Shown here piece after piece: positions 34,927 to 43,180 of a stretch of DNA of 64,000 bases. Every line of letters begins with the position of its first letter. Positions within the stretch are counted from its first letter, which is position 1. The notes under the pieces were generated by a model. That model was given only the letters and a program-made list of their open reading frames with translations, searched no databases and was not told the origin of the DNA. A program made the position numbers and the translations under genes. The DNA is from Nocardia wallacei (GTDB taxonomy: Bacteria > Actinomycetota > Actinomycetes > Mycobacteriales > Mycobacteriaceae), in assembly GCF_014466955.1 (NCBI RefSeq), contig NZ_AP023396.1:6138001-6202000 (forward strand), written 5' to 3'.

Positions 34927-37038
34927 CTACCACCAGCCGAGTATCGGCTGCAATCGGCGCCCCAGCGGCCCGGCCAGCGACCGGGAGTAGCTGGCCGTCA
35001 GGTGATGCTCGTCGTGATAGACGAGCACGTTGCCGCCGACCACCGGGCACACGTCCGGCTCGCAGACGGCGTCGGTCATGTCGATCGGGAAGACGTTGGG
35101 GAACCGGGAGGCGGGCTCGAGTTCCGGATCCACCGGGTCCAGCGCGTCCGCCCGGCGCATGCCGCACCCGATCGGATTGCCGCCCTGGGCAAGGCAATCC
35201 GCCGCCCGATAGCGCACGCCGTCGCGCCGCAGCCACGGGGTGTCGCGGACTGCGATGACGTTCAGCCCGCGTTCGCCCAGGGCCGACCAGACGTCGAGGT
35301 AGTCCTGCGGGGTCTCGTCGCCGCGGTCGTCGCGCGGGCGGGTGCCGGTGGTGAAGACCCAGTCCGGCCGGTCGGCGTCGAGGCGGTCGATGGCCGCGCG
35401 GGACCAGTCGCGGCAGTCCGGGATCGACTCGCCCTTGTAGGTGGCGTCCTCGGAGAGCGTAAGCGGGCAACCCATCTTCAGATACACCTGGATCCGGAAC
35501 GAGTACTGCGCGGCCAGCACCTGCAAGGCCGGAACCCAGTGTTCGGCATGGGAACTCCCGGCCACCGCGAGCGTGCGGGTGGCGTTCGGATCGCCGTAGG
35601 TACAGGTGATGACCTCACGGGTGTCCCAGTCCGCGATGCACCCGTCCGCGGTCGGCGGCGGCACATCGGCCGGGGCCTCGAACACGCTGGGACGCATCGA
35701 GGCGTGCGGTACGGGCGCGCCGGAGTCCAGCGCCTCCGCACCCGGATACTGCGCCACGTCCAGCCCGGCGACCGCGTGCGGCGGGTTCAGCCTGGTCACC
35801 GCGACCTGCCAGGTACCCGCGGCCACGGCCACCAGCACCGCGACCAACGCGACCGCCAGCCCGGCGGCCCGGCGGTAGCCGACGAACGCGGCGAGACCGG
35901 CCCGCGCGGGGCGCGTGCGCAACCGCAGCGGCTCCTCGACCCAGCGCTGCGTCACCCACGCCAGCAGCAGCGACGCCACGATCACCAGCAGTCCGCCCGC
36001 GAAACCGGCGTCGGTGCGGTTCTGGTCGGCGAGGAAGAAGATCAGGATCGGCCAGTGCCACAGATACAGCGGATAGGCCAGATCGCCCAGCCACCGCGCG
36101 GTCCGGCCCGACAGCAGCCGGATCGGCCACGGCGACCGGCCGGCGGTGCGACCGGTGCCCGCGACGATGACGGCCACCGCAGCGCCCACCGGCAGCAGCG
36201 CGGCGGGACCGGGAAAACGGTTGGCGCCGTCGGTGATCAGCCATCCGCACAGCACCACCCCCGCCAGACCCAGCCCGCCCAGCACCGCGCGCACGATGCG
36301 CGGCGGCGACAGATACGGGGCGGCCAGTGCCAGCCCCGCGCCGATCAGCAACTCCCAGGCCCGCGCTGCGCTGTCGTAATAGTTCCAGCCCTGCTGCGTG
36401 GCCGTGCCGTGCGCCGCGTAACCGAACGACAGCAGCGCCGCCGCCACGACCAGCACGCTCAGCACCGGCCGCACGCTCTCCGGACGGCCGACCCAGCGCG
36501 CGGCCCGCACCAGCGCCGCGACGACCAGCACGGCCACCAGATAGAACTGGCCCTGCACCGACATCGACCAGAGATGTTGCAGCGGACTCACCGACGGGTC
36601 GGCCGCCAGATAATCCGACCACGTCGACGCCAACTGCCAGTTCTGGACGTAGCACAGCGAGGCCAGGGTCTGCGCGGCGATATTCGCCCACTGCGTATAC
36701 GGCCGCAGCACCACCGCGGCCAGCAGACCGGCGCCGAGCACCACGACCATGGCGGGCAGCAACCGGCGCGCGGTACGGCGCAGCGTGAAAGCCACACCGA
36801 CGGAACCGGTTTCGTCGGCCCGCCGCAGCAGCAGACCGGTGAAGAAGAAGCCGGACAACACCAGGAACACATCCACGCCGCCGGACACCCGCCCGAACCA
36901 GATGTGGAACACCACCACCAGCGCGATGGCCACCCCGCGCAGGCCGTCCAGATCCGCGCGGTAGCCGGAGACCGGCGGCGCGCCGTACCCCGCGAACGAA
37001 CCGGCAGTCCCTGCCGCCGTGCGGGCCGCTCGATTCAT
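34927..37038 (-). CDS. Acyltransferase-3 family protein with SGNH domain (OafA-type)
   Basis: 703 residues. About ten membrane helices form the acyltransferase-3 domain (DLDGLRGVAIALVVVFHIWF, GGVDVFLVLSGFFFTGLLL, LGDLAYPLYLWHWPILIFF). After about residue 400 comes a periplasmic SGNH hydrolase-like domain with AVAGSSHAEHWVPAL (nucleophile block) and a C-terminal DEHHLTASYSR block (catalytic Asp/His). The domain pair O-acetylates or acylates cell-wall polysaccharides or lipids. The ATG at 37038 was selected; GTGs at 37041 and 37056 are alternatives. It shares orientation with the esterase gene, 50 bases away. Confidence 0.9.
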   Translation of the reverse strand: MNRAARTAAGTAGSFAGYGAPPVSGYRADLDGLRGVAIALVVVFHIWFGRVSGGVDVFLVLSGFFFTGLLLRRADETGSVGVAFTLRRTARRLLPAMVVVLGAGLLAAVVLRPYTQWANIAAQTLASLCYVQNWQLASTWSDYLAADPSVSPLQHLWSMSVQGQFYLVAVLVVAALVRAARWVGRPESVRPVLSVLVVAAALLSFGYAAHGTATQQGWNYYDSAARAWELLIGAGLALAAPYLSPPRIVRAVLGGLGLAGVVLCGWLITDGANRFPGPAALLPVGAAVAVIVAGTGRTAGRSPWPIRLLSGRTARWLGDLAYPLYLWHWPILIFFLADQNRTDAGFAGGLLVIVASLLLAWVTQRWVEEPLRLRTRPARAGLAAFVGYRRAAGLAVALVAVLVAVAAGTWQVAVTRLNPPHAVAGLDVAQYPGAEALDSGAPVPHASMRPSVFEAPADVPPPTADGCIADWDTREVITCTYGDPNATRTLAVAGSSHAEHWVPALQVLAAQYSFRIQVYLKMGCPLTLSEDATYKGESIPDCRDWSRAAIDRLDADRPDWVFTTGTRPRDDRGDETPQDYLDVWSALGERGLNVIAVRDTPWLRRDGVRYRAADCLAQGGNPIGCGMRRADALDPVDPELEPASRFPNVFPIDMTDAVCEPDVCPVVGGNVLVYHDEHHLTASYSRSLAGPLGRRLQPILGWW

Positions 37039-37303
37039 CACCGCGCCGCGAACCACCCCGTCGCCGACAGCGGTCGCTTCCGACCGCGAGCTTGCACAGC
37101 AGGATGAAGGCGGATCGACGACGACACGACCATTCTCTTACCACGGGTAAAGATTCCGGGCCACTCGTTCGGAACTCTCGGGCCCGGCCGCGTAGCACCG
37201 AGCGTGCCGCGAACGACAAACAGGATGTGAGCGAGCGCCCAGGTCGAACACGGTGTGAATCATGGCCGCCGGGCCGGGGCGACATGGGAAGAGGGTCGTC
37301 GAG

Positions 37304-37876
37304 GTGCAGGATCATCCCTCGATCAGTATTCGCCTGCTACGGGCCGGGCCGTGGAGCGGCAACCCCCTGATGCGTCCGGGCGACCGGGTGCTGGGCGTGC
37401 TGCGCGTGGTCGCGGCGCTGGCCTGTCTGGTCGCGGTGCCGTTGGCGGGCGCGGTCGGCACCGCCGTCTACGGCGGCCACGCCGACCGGATTCGCGTCGA
37501 GCACGCCACCCGGACGCATGTCGAGGCCACGATAGTCGAGGACCCGCACAGGGTGCGGGCGGCGCGCGGCGGCACCGAGGCCACGGTGCGGTGGGAGCAT
37601 GACGGGCGCACCGGAACCGCCGTCGTCGCGGTGCCCGCGTCCGCGTCGCGCGGTGCACGGGTGACGGTGTGGCTGGACCCGAGCGGTACCCCGACCGACC
37701 CGCCGATCTGGTCCGGCGCGGCCGTTATGGCCGGGATCGCCGCGGGCGCGGCCGTTCTCGCGGCGACCGCGCTGAGCGGGGCGGGCCTGTGTGCCGCGGT
37801 GCAGGGCGCGCTGCTGCGCCACCACACCCGGCGGCTGGATTCCGAATGGCGTCAGTTCAGTCCCGGACACCTCTGA
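37304..37876 (+). CDS. Rv1733c-like transmembrane protein
   Basis: 190 residues. Two membrane helices: about 35-58 (VLRVVAALACLVAVPLAGAV) and about 140-162. Between them is an exported domain with HATRTHVEATIVEDP, TVRWEHDGRTGTAVV and VTVWLDPSGTPTDPP. NPLMRPGDRV before the first helix and the general plan match the mycobacterial dormancy-associated antigen Rv1733c. Function is unknown. The GTG at 37304 has AGAGGG eight bases upstream. The 3' end is duplicated as a tandem repeat including the stop codon. Confidence 0.82.
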   Translation: MQDHPSISIRLLRAGPWSGNPLMRPGDRVLGVLRVVAALACLVAVPLAGAVGTAVYGGHADRIRVEHATRTHVEATIVEDPHRVRAARGGTEATVRWEHDGRTGTAVVAVPASASRGARVTVWLDPSGTPTDPPIWSGAAVMAGIAAGAAVLAATALSGAGLCAAVQGALLRHHTRRLDSEWRQFSPGHL

Positions 37877-37917
37877 TCTCCCCGACACCTCTGATCTCCC
37901 CGACACCTCTGATCGTC
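37865..37917. repeat. Three 18-bp tandem repeats spanning the Rv1733c-like stop codon
   Basis: The unit GACACCTCTGATCTCCCC is repeated almost exactly three times. Because 18 is a multiple of three, each copy carries an in-frame TGA (37874, 37892, 37910). The array looks like a duplication of the gene's last codons plus stop. Confidence 0.85.
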
Positions 37918-38230
37918 GGGTCGGCCACGAGGTAAACCCGGGGCGCAGCGTGCAGCAACACCTGCGGCGCGTGAAATGCCGGTCCTGGGATGCGCTTGCC
38001 GGGAGGTTCCGAAACGGAAATCCGGTTTGACACGCTGCGCCCGGGTAGACGAGGAACGCGACAACGCACACGCTCCGTCCCGTACGCTACGGCCTTCCCG
38101 CCGCTGGGCAGTCGTCCGAAATGCCGCCCGGGACAACCGGACCGAGTTGCCGGAACCGCCCTGCCTCGACCGCCCGCACCGTCTACACTGCGCTCGCCGG
38201 GATCTGGGGTCGGACTACTAGGGCGGGCGC
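37877..38230. other. Intergenic region before the receptor kinase gene
   Basis: Its first 40 bases belong to the 18-bp repeat array. The remainder shows no ORF with codon bias. It must carry the kinase promoter; AGGGCGGG seven bases before the kinase ATG serves as ribosome site. No RNA gene was recognised. Confidence 0.4.
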
Positions 38231-39919
38231 ATGACGAGCGTCGGGGACATCATCGCGGGCCGATACACCTTGCTGGAACTGTTTCTATTGGGCGGCGAGG
38301 GCATGGTGTGGCGGGCGGCCGACGAGGAGTTGGGCCGCGACGTCGTCCTGAAGTGCCCGCGCCCGGGCGACGCCGGCAGCGCCGAGCGCCTGCGGACCGC
38401 CGCCCGCAACGCGGCCCGGCTGCGGCACCCGCACATCGTCGGCGTGCACGACATCCTCGTCCAGGACGGGGTGTACTGGCTGGTCATGGAGTACGTGCCG
38501 GGACGCTCGCTGGCCGAGATCGCCCGCCGGGAACGCGAACTCGACGCGTCGCGAGCCGCCGTCATCGGCGAGCAGATCGCCGCCGCGCTGGCCCACTGCC
38601 ACGACAACGGCATCCTGCACTGCGACGTCTCGCCCGAGAACATCATCGTCACCGCCGCGGGCGACGCCTTGCTGACCGACTTCGGCAGCTCGCTGGATCT
38701 GCGCGACGCACCCACCGGTGAGAGCCCGAAGTTCGATGCGGCACGGGGCAAGTGGCAATATCTGGCCCCCGAGATCGAGCGGGGTGCGCCGCCCGGCCCC
38801 AAGGCCGACGTGTTCGCACTGGCCGCGTCGCTGCAGGCCGTCACCGCGCGCCGCCGCCATCCCGGTCCGCTCGAGGCGGTCCTGGCCCAGCAGTTGCGGC
38901 CGAGCCCGAATCACCGGCCCACGGCCGCCGCCGCGGCGGCCCGGTACGCCCGCGCCGAGCGCCCCGCGCGCGGCTGGAATCGCGTGCTGTTGCGGCGGAC
39001 GGCGATCGCGGCGGTGGAGATCGTCGCGGTGGCCTCGTTCGTCGCGGCCGGTGCGATGCTGCCCGTCGCCGCGGCGGACAATCCGGTCGGCGAGCCGCGT
39101 ACCGCCGATCCCTGCGCGCTGCTCGACCCGGCGGCGCTGGCGCCGTACGGGCGGATCGACCTGACCACCGACGACGCCAACTTCGACACCTGCGACCTGA
39201 GGGTGCGGCAGTGGGGCGAGGATTTCCACCCCGACACCGGCCATGTCCGGCTGACACTGTCGGCCGACGCTCCCGAGCAGACCTCGCAGATCGCCTTCAC
39301 CCGCACCGGGAACGTCACGATCGCCGCCGAACCGCCCAGCGGCACGAGATGCGTTCGCACCCTGATCCTCTCGGCCGGTGGCAATGTCGAGATCACCGGC
39401 GAGCGCAAGGTGCCGGACGGGCCGGACCCGTGCGCGCTGGCCGACGCCGTGGTGGTCGGCGCGCGAAATACCCTGTGGCACGGCCCGATTCCACGGCGGC
39501 CCAGCCCCTTCGGCGCGAATTCGCTGGCTCGGCACGAGGCCTGCGGACTCGTGGACGGATCGATGCTCGCCCGGGTGCCGGGCATCGACGCGGTCCACCC
39601 GGCCGCCGGTTTCGGCGACTGGTCGTGCCGCTGGGACAGCACCATCGACGGTCATCTGACCCTGCGCTTCGACCGCGACACGCTGAAGACGGCCGCGGAC
39701 GGGCAACCGCTGCTGCTCGCGGGACTGCCCGCCTTCCGCCGCTCGGACCGCAACGACTGCACGGTGCAGCTCGAGTACCGCCGCTTCCGTGGGCCGACGG
39801 GCGGCGACCGCGCCGAGGTCGTCGTGATCAGGTACGCCGGAACGCCAGCACCGCCCGAACAACGCTGCGCCACCGTCACCGAGCTGGCGACCGCCGTCGC
39901 GAACAACCTGACCCGGTAA
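38231..39919 (+). CDS. Receptor-like Ser/Thr protein kinase with extracellular Cys-containing domain
   Basis: 562 residues. The kinase domain is about 10-235: GGEGMVW glycine loop, K41 (VVLKCP), HCDVSPEN catalytic loop (130-137; R of HRD is Cys and the usual Lys is Ser), DFG at 150-152, APE at 179-181. One membrane helix spans about 258-280. The external part has two similar units, each starting with a Cys-containing D/E-x-C-x-L motif (DPCALLDPAALAPYG; EACGLVDGSMLARV) and closing with a second Cys (DTCDLR; WSCRWD), reminiscent of DUF3558-like lipoprotein domains. No PASTA repeats. An FHA-domain gene is convergent 24 bases away. Confidence 0.9.
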   Translation: MTSVGDIIAGRYTLLELFLLGGEGMVWRAADEELGRDVVLKCPRPGDAGSAERLRTAARNAARLRHPHIVGVHDILVQDGVYWLVMEYVPGRSLAEIARRERELDASRAAVIGEQIAAALAHCHDNGILHCDVSPENIIVTAAGDALLTDFGSSLDLRDAPTGESPKFDAARGKWQYLAPEIERGAPPGPKADVFALAASLQAVTARRRHPGPLEAVLAQQLRPSPNHRPTAAAAAARYARAERPARGWNRVLLRRTAIAAVEIVAVASFVAAGAMLPVAAADNPVGEPRTADPCALLDPAALAPYGRIDLTTDDANFDTCDLRVRQWGEDFHPDTGHVRLTLSADAPEQTSQIAFTRTGNVTIAAEPPSGTRCVRTLILSAGGNVEITGERKVPDGPDPCALADAVVVGARNTLWHGPIPRRPSPFGANSLARHEACGLVDGSMLARVPGIDAVHPAAGFGDWSCRWDSTIDGHLTLRFDRDTLKTAADGQPLLLAGLPAFRRSDRNDCTVQLEYRRFRGPTGGDRAEVVVIRYAGTPAPPEQRCATVTELATAVANNLTR

Positions 39920-39943
39920 TCTGCCCCTCCCGCGGCAGGCGCG

Positions 39944-40747
39944 TCAGCCTTCGCCACCGAAGTCGATCAGGGCCAGATCGCGCGGGACCAGGGTGCCGGA
40001 CAGCATCAGTTCCTGAATCAGATTGTGGTTCAGCATGTTCCCGATCGGCTGCGGTATCTCGTCGGCGGTCAGTCCGGCCACGCCGAGTCCGGACAGGCGC
40101 TGGCGGACACCGAGGACGAGGTCTTCCACCCGGCGGCGCTTCCAGCCCGCGTCCGGCTGGAGGTAGGCGAGTAGCCGCGCGGTCGCGTCCCACGTCCACG
40201 GCTGCGGACGCGCCTCGTGCCGCAGGTACCGCTGACCGAGCACGACCAGTGCCAGGCGTTCGGCATCGGTGAGGTCGTAGGACATCGCCGGGCTGGTCAC
40301 ATGCCGGTGCCGCGGGCCGGGCTCGCGCAGTTCGGCATTGCTGACGAAGATCTCCAGCAGATGCTCGCGCCGCTCCGAACCGCGGATGAACAGCGGCGTG
40401 TAGCCGGGCTCGAGCGCCACCGGGTCCTCGTCTCGAAACAGCAGGCACGATTCGGCGACCCGGATCGGCTGGGCGCCCAGGTTGCGCACCCACCATCGGC
40501 CGTCGCCGCACCGCAGGGTGCCCTGGTGGCGGCTGATCCGCAGATCGTTCTCCCCGACGCAGACGTGCACCAGCGGCCGGTTGCGGCCGAAGACCACCTC
40601 CCGCCCCTCCTTAGGGCCGAAGCTGACCCCGCCGACGAGCGACAGCGCCGACACCGTCCCCGCCACCGGTGCCGACACGCCTCGGGCGAGGCTGTCGTGC
40701 GAGGCAGGCAACCGCCGTCCACCTACGGGTTCCAACGTGCCGCACAT
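39944..40747 (-). CDS. FHA domain protein
   Basis: 267 residues. The N-terminal about 130 residues contain a forkhead-associated domain with VVFGRN (52-56) and RISRHQG (70-76), the Arg, Ser and His that contact phosphothreonine. The C-terminal half is helical (YDLTDAERLALVVLGQRYLR, RRRVEDLVLGVRQRLSG) and looks DNA-binding-like, a layout known from actinobacterial FHA proteins. It is convergent with the kinase gene and divergent from terD, so a kinase/phosphopeptide partnership is likely but unproven. The ATG at 40747 follows AGGG at a spacing of 8. Confidence 0.85.
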   Translation of the reverse strand: MCGTLEPVGGRRLPASHDSLARGVSAPVAGTVSALSLVGGVSFGPKEGREVVFGRNRPLVHVCVGENDLRISRHQGTLRCGDGRWWVRNLGAQPIRVAESCLLFRDEDPVALEPGYTPLFIRGSERREHLLEIFVSNAELREPGPRHRHVTSPAMSYDLTDAERLALVVLGQRYLRHEARPQPWTWDATARLLAYLQPDAGWKRRRVEDLVLGVRQRLSGLGVAGLTADEIPQPIGNMLNHNLIQELMLSGTLVPRDLALIDFGGEG

Positions 40748-40961
40748 CCGAATCACCCTGCCTCTCCGCTGCCGAGTCGCCGCTGCACCGATCCTGACAT
40801 CGGCCTCCGGGACCGGTCCCGGAAATGTGCTGCGACGGGCGCCCGGGACCGGAATGCGGTCGGGGCGGGCCGCCGCCCCGGGGCCCGGATGCGGTTAGGG
40901 TAAGCCGCGAATCGCTTGGCGGTCCGACGGTTTCGGGGTCGCCGGAGGAAGGGGAGAGACG

Positions 40962-41510
40962 GTGCTCGTTCCGCTGCACGACGACGGCGGCGCCCCGCTG
41001 GACTACATCGGCATGGCGCTGGGCTGGGCCCCGGCGCTGGGCCGGCGCTGGTTCGGGGCACGCCGACGGCCGATCGACCTCAATGCCGCCGCGCTGCTGT
41101 TCGAGGGTCATCGGCTGCTGGAGGTCGTCTATCACGAACACTTCGACACAGCCGACGGTGCCGTCCGCCTGCACGGCGACAATGTCACCGGCGTGGGCCG
41201 CGGCGACGACGAGGTGCTCACGGTCGAGTTCACTCTGCTGCCGGACGCCGTCGACGCGGTGGTCCTGCTGATCACCTGCTACACCGACCAGACCTTCGAC
41301 GACATCGACAGGGCGTTCTTCCGCCTGTTCGACGCCGACTCCGGCGCCGAGGTCGCCCGGTACAACCTGCCCCGCGGGCCGCACACCGGGCTGGTGGCGG
41401 GCGTGCTGGAACGCGGGTCCGACGAGTGGCGATTCCGGCAGGTCGTCGAGGGCATCGCGGCGCGGCACCCGGCCGATGCCGTCCCGCTACTGACCCGGTA
41501 TCTCGGCTGA
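40962..41510 (+). CDS. TerD family protein
   Basis: 182 residues. HGDNVTGVGRGDDEVLTVEF is the TerD calcium-binding core (D/N residues), followed by LPDAVDAVVLLITCYTD and RYNLPRGPHTGLVAGVLERG, standard TerD strands. TerD proteins take part in tellurite/chemical-stress response complexes at the membrane and are frequently encoded with FHA and kinase-like genes. The usual N-terminal MGVSLxKGG opening is replaced by MLVPLHDDGG. The GTG start has GGAG five bases upstream. Confidence 0.85.
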   Translation: MLVPLHDDGGAPLDYIGMALGWAPALGRRWFGARRRPIDLNAAALLFEGHRLLEVVYHEHFDTADGAVRLHGDNVTGVGRGDDEVLTVEFTLLPDAVDAVVLLITCYTDQTFDDIDRAFFRLFDADSGAEVARYNLPRGPHTGLVAGVLERGSDEWRFRQVVEGIAARHPADAVPLLTRYLG

Positions 41511-41598
41511 GGGCGCCGCCGATTCGCCGGTTTCCGCCCGCCCGCCGCCGAGTCCTGGTGACATGGTTGCCGGTGCGCGGCACCGGGAGGAGGCGAAT

Positions 41599-42036
41599 AT
41601 GTGGTCGCTACAGCAGATTTCGGACCGGCTGGAGATCGAGGATCTGATGGTCCGGTACTCGCACGCGGTCGACACCCGGCAGTGGGAGTTGCTCGACGAG
41701 ATCTTCACTGCGGACGCGGAGATCGACTACACCGCGATGGGCGGGCCCAAGGGCGGCCTGGCGGAGACGAAAAGCTTTCTGGCGCAGACGATGCCGAATT
41801 TCCTGGCGTTCCAGCATCTCATCGCCAACTCTTCGATCACCGTCGACGGCGACCGGGCCACAGGGCGAACCATGTGTCACAACCCGATGGTCGTCGCCGA
41901 CCAGGCGGGCAAGCAGAGCCTGATGCTGTGCGGCCTGTGGTACCTCGACACCTTCGAGCGGGTCGACGGCCGCTGGCGTATCGCCCGCCGCGAGGAGGAG
42001 AAGAGCTACCTGTTCGTCGCGCCGTCGGCGGGCTGA
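41599..42036 (+). CDS. SnoaL-like/NTF2-fold protein
   Basis: 145 residues. ISDRLEIEDLMVRYSHAVDT and WELLDEIFTADAEIDYTAMG are the first two helices of the SnoaL/bile-acid-dehydratase-like cone; HLIANSSITVDGDRATGRT and GRWRIARREEEKSY close the sheet. It may be a small-molecule isomerase, cyclase or dehydratase; the substrate is unknown. The ATG has GGAGG eight bases upstream. It precedes the LLM oxidoreductase by 36 bases, suggesting co-transcription. Confidence 0.85.
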   Translation: MWSLQQISDRLEIEDLMVRYSHAVDTRQWELLDEIFTADAEIDYTAMGGPKGGLAETKSFLAQTMPNFLAFQHLIANSSITVDGDRATGRTMCHNPMVVADQAGKQSLMLCGLWYLDTFERVDGRWRIARREEEKSYLFVAPSAG

Positions 42037-42072
42037 ACGGAATCAGCGGGCTTCGCGTGCGTTGTCCTGACT

Positions 42073-43080
42073 ATGACATCGTTGCAGTCGGTACGGTTCT
42101 CGATCCTGGACCGTTCCCGCGTCCGGCAGGGTCAGTCCCATCCGGCGGCGCTGCGGGACACCGTCGAGTTCGCGCAGCTGGCGGAGCGGTGGGGCTATCA
42201 CCGATTCTGGGTGTCGGAACATCACAGCGTGCCGGGCGTCGCCGGGTCGGCCCCGACCGTGCTGGCCGCCGCCGTCGCCGCGGCCACCGAGCGGATCCGG
42301 GTGGGCACCGGCGGCGTGATGCTGCCCAACCACCAACCGCTCGTGGTGGCCGAGCAGTTCGGCGTGCTGGAGTCGCTGTTCCCGGGCCGCATCGATATGG
42401 GCCTGGGCAGGTCGGTCGGCTTCACCGGGGGCATCCGGCGCGCGCTCGGGCACGACCGGGAGGCCGCCGACGACTTCGACACCCAGCTCACCGAACTGCT
42501 CGGCTACTTCACGGATGGGCGGGACGGGGTGCACGCCTGGCCCGCCGAGGGTCTGCGAGTTCCGGCGTTCCTGCTTGCCATCGGTTCCGGCGCCGAGCGG
42601 GCCGCTCGGTTCGGGCTGCCGCTGGTGATCGCGGCCGCGCACGGCGAGGACGCGATGGTGCGCTCGATCGAGCAGTACCGCACGGACTTCCGGCCCACGC
42701 CGTGGGGTGGCGCGCCCACCGTGATCGTGTCCGCGTCGGTGGTCGTCGCCGACTCCGCCGAGCAGGCCCGGCGGCTGCTGATGCCGGAGGCGTGGTCGGC
42801 CGCGTATTCCCGCACCCGCGGCGAATTCCCCGCATTGCTACCGCCCGAGGCCATCGATCCAGCGACGATGACCGAACGCGAACGACGCCTCTTCGACGAA
42901 TCCATGCGGGGACAACTGGCAGGTACCGAGGACACCGTCGCGGCCGGACTCGAGCGCCTGCTCGAACGCACCGACGCCGACGAGATACTCGTCCACACCA
43001 GCACCTACGACCGCGCGGCCAAGCTGGAATCGCATCGGCGGCTGGCACGACTGGCGGGGCTCGCGCGAATCCCCACATAA
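42073..43080 (+). CDS. Luciferase-like (LLM) flavin-dependent oxidoreductase
   Basis: 335 residues, TIM-barrel luciferase family. The N-terminus (SVRFSILDRSRVRQGQ) and RFWVSEHHSVPGVAGSAPTV resemble the MsnO8/Limonene-type subgroup that uses FMNH2 from a partner reductase. RIRVGTGGVMLPNHQP and ESLFPGRIDMGLGR are further class motifs. The substrate is unknown. No clear ribosome site precedes the ATG. A strong hairpin just after the stop ends transcription. Confidence 0.9.
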   Translation: MTSLQSVRFSILDRSRVRQGQSHPAALRDTVEFAQLAERWGYHRFWVSEHHSVPGVAGSAPTVLAAAVAAATERIRVGTGGVMLPNHQPLVVAEQFGVLESLFPGRIDMGLGRSVGFTGGIRRALGHDREAADDFDTQLTELLGYFTDGRDGVHAWPAEGLRVPAFLLAIGSGAERAARFGLPLVIAAAHGEDAMVRSIEQYRTDFRPTPWGGAPTVIVSASVVVADSAEQARRLLMPEAWSAAYSRTRGEFPALLPPEAIDPATMTERERRLFDESMRGQLAGTEDTVAAGLERLLERTDADEILVHTSTYDRAAKLESHRRLARLAGLARIPT

Positions 43081-43083
43081 AAA

Positions 43084-43112
43084 GCTCTGTGCCCCATGTC
43101 GGGGCACAGAGC
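43084..43112. terminator. Bidirectional hairpin terminator between the LLM gene and ctaD
   Basis: A perfect 12-bp stem, GCTCTGTGCCCC paired with GGGGCACAGAGC, has a 5-base loop. On the minus strand it is followed by a run of T (AAAAA at 43079-43083 on the plus strand), making an intrinsic terminator for ctaD. It can also stop the convergent LLM transcript. Confidence 0.8.
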
Positions 43113-43180
43113 CTTGGTCGCCTCGAGGGCACGAACCAGTGCCGAGCCTATTTCCACTCGAACACCGATCCGAGCGGATA

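Noticed and set aside
34843..37107. 754-residue plus-strand ORF
   Set aside because: Antisense of the acyltransferase-3 gene, with shadow-frame composition.
37137..37149. TTACC-N3-GGTAA dyad upstream of the acyltransferase gene
   Set aside because: Single short dyad with no adjacent regulator gene or second copy; could be chance.
40748..40961. Intrinsic terminator or riboswitch between the FHA and terD genes
   Set aside because: The region is a divergent promoter gap; no stable conserved hairpin architecture was found by eye.
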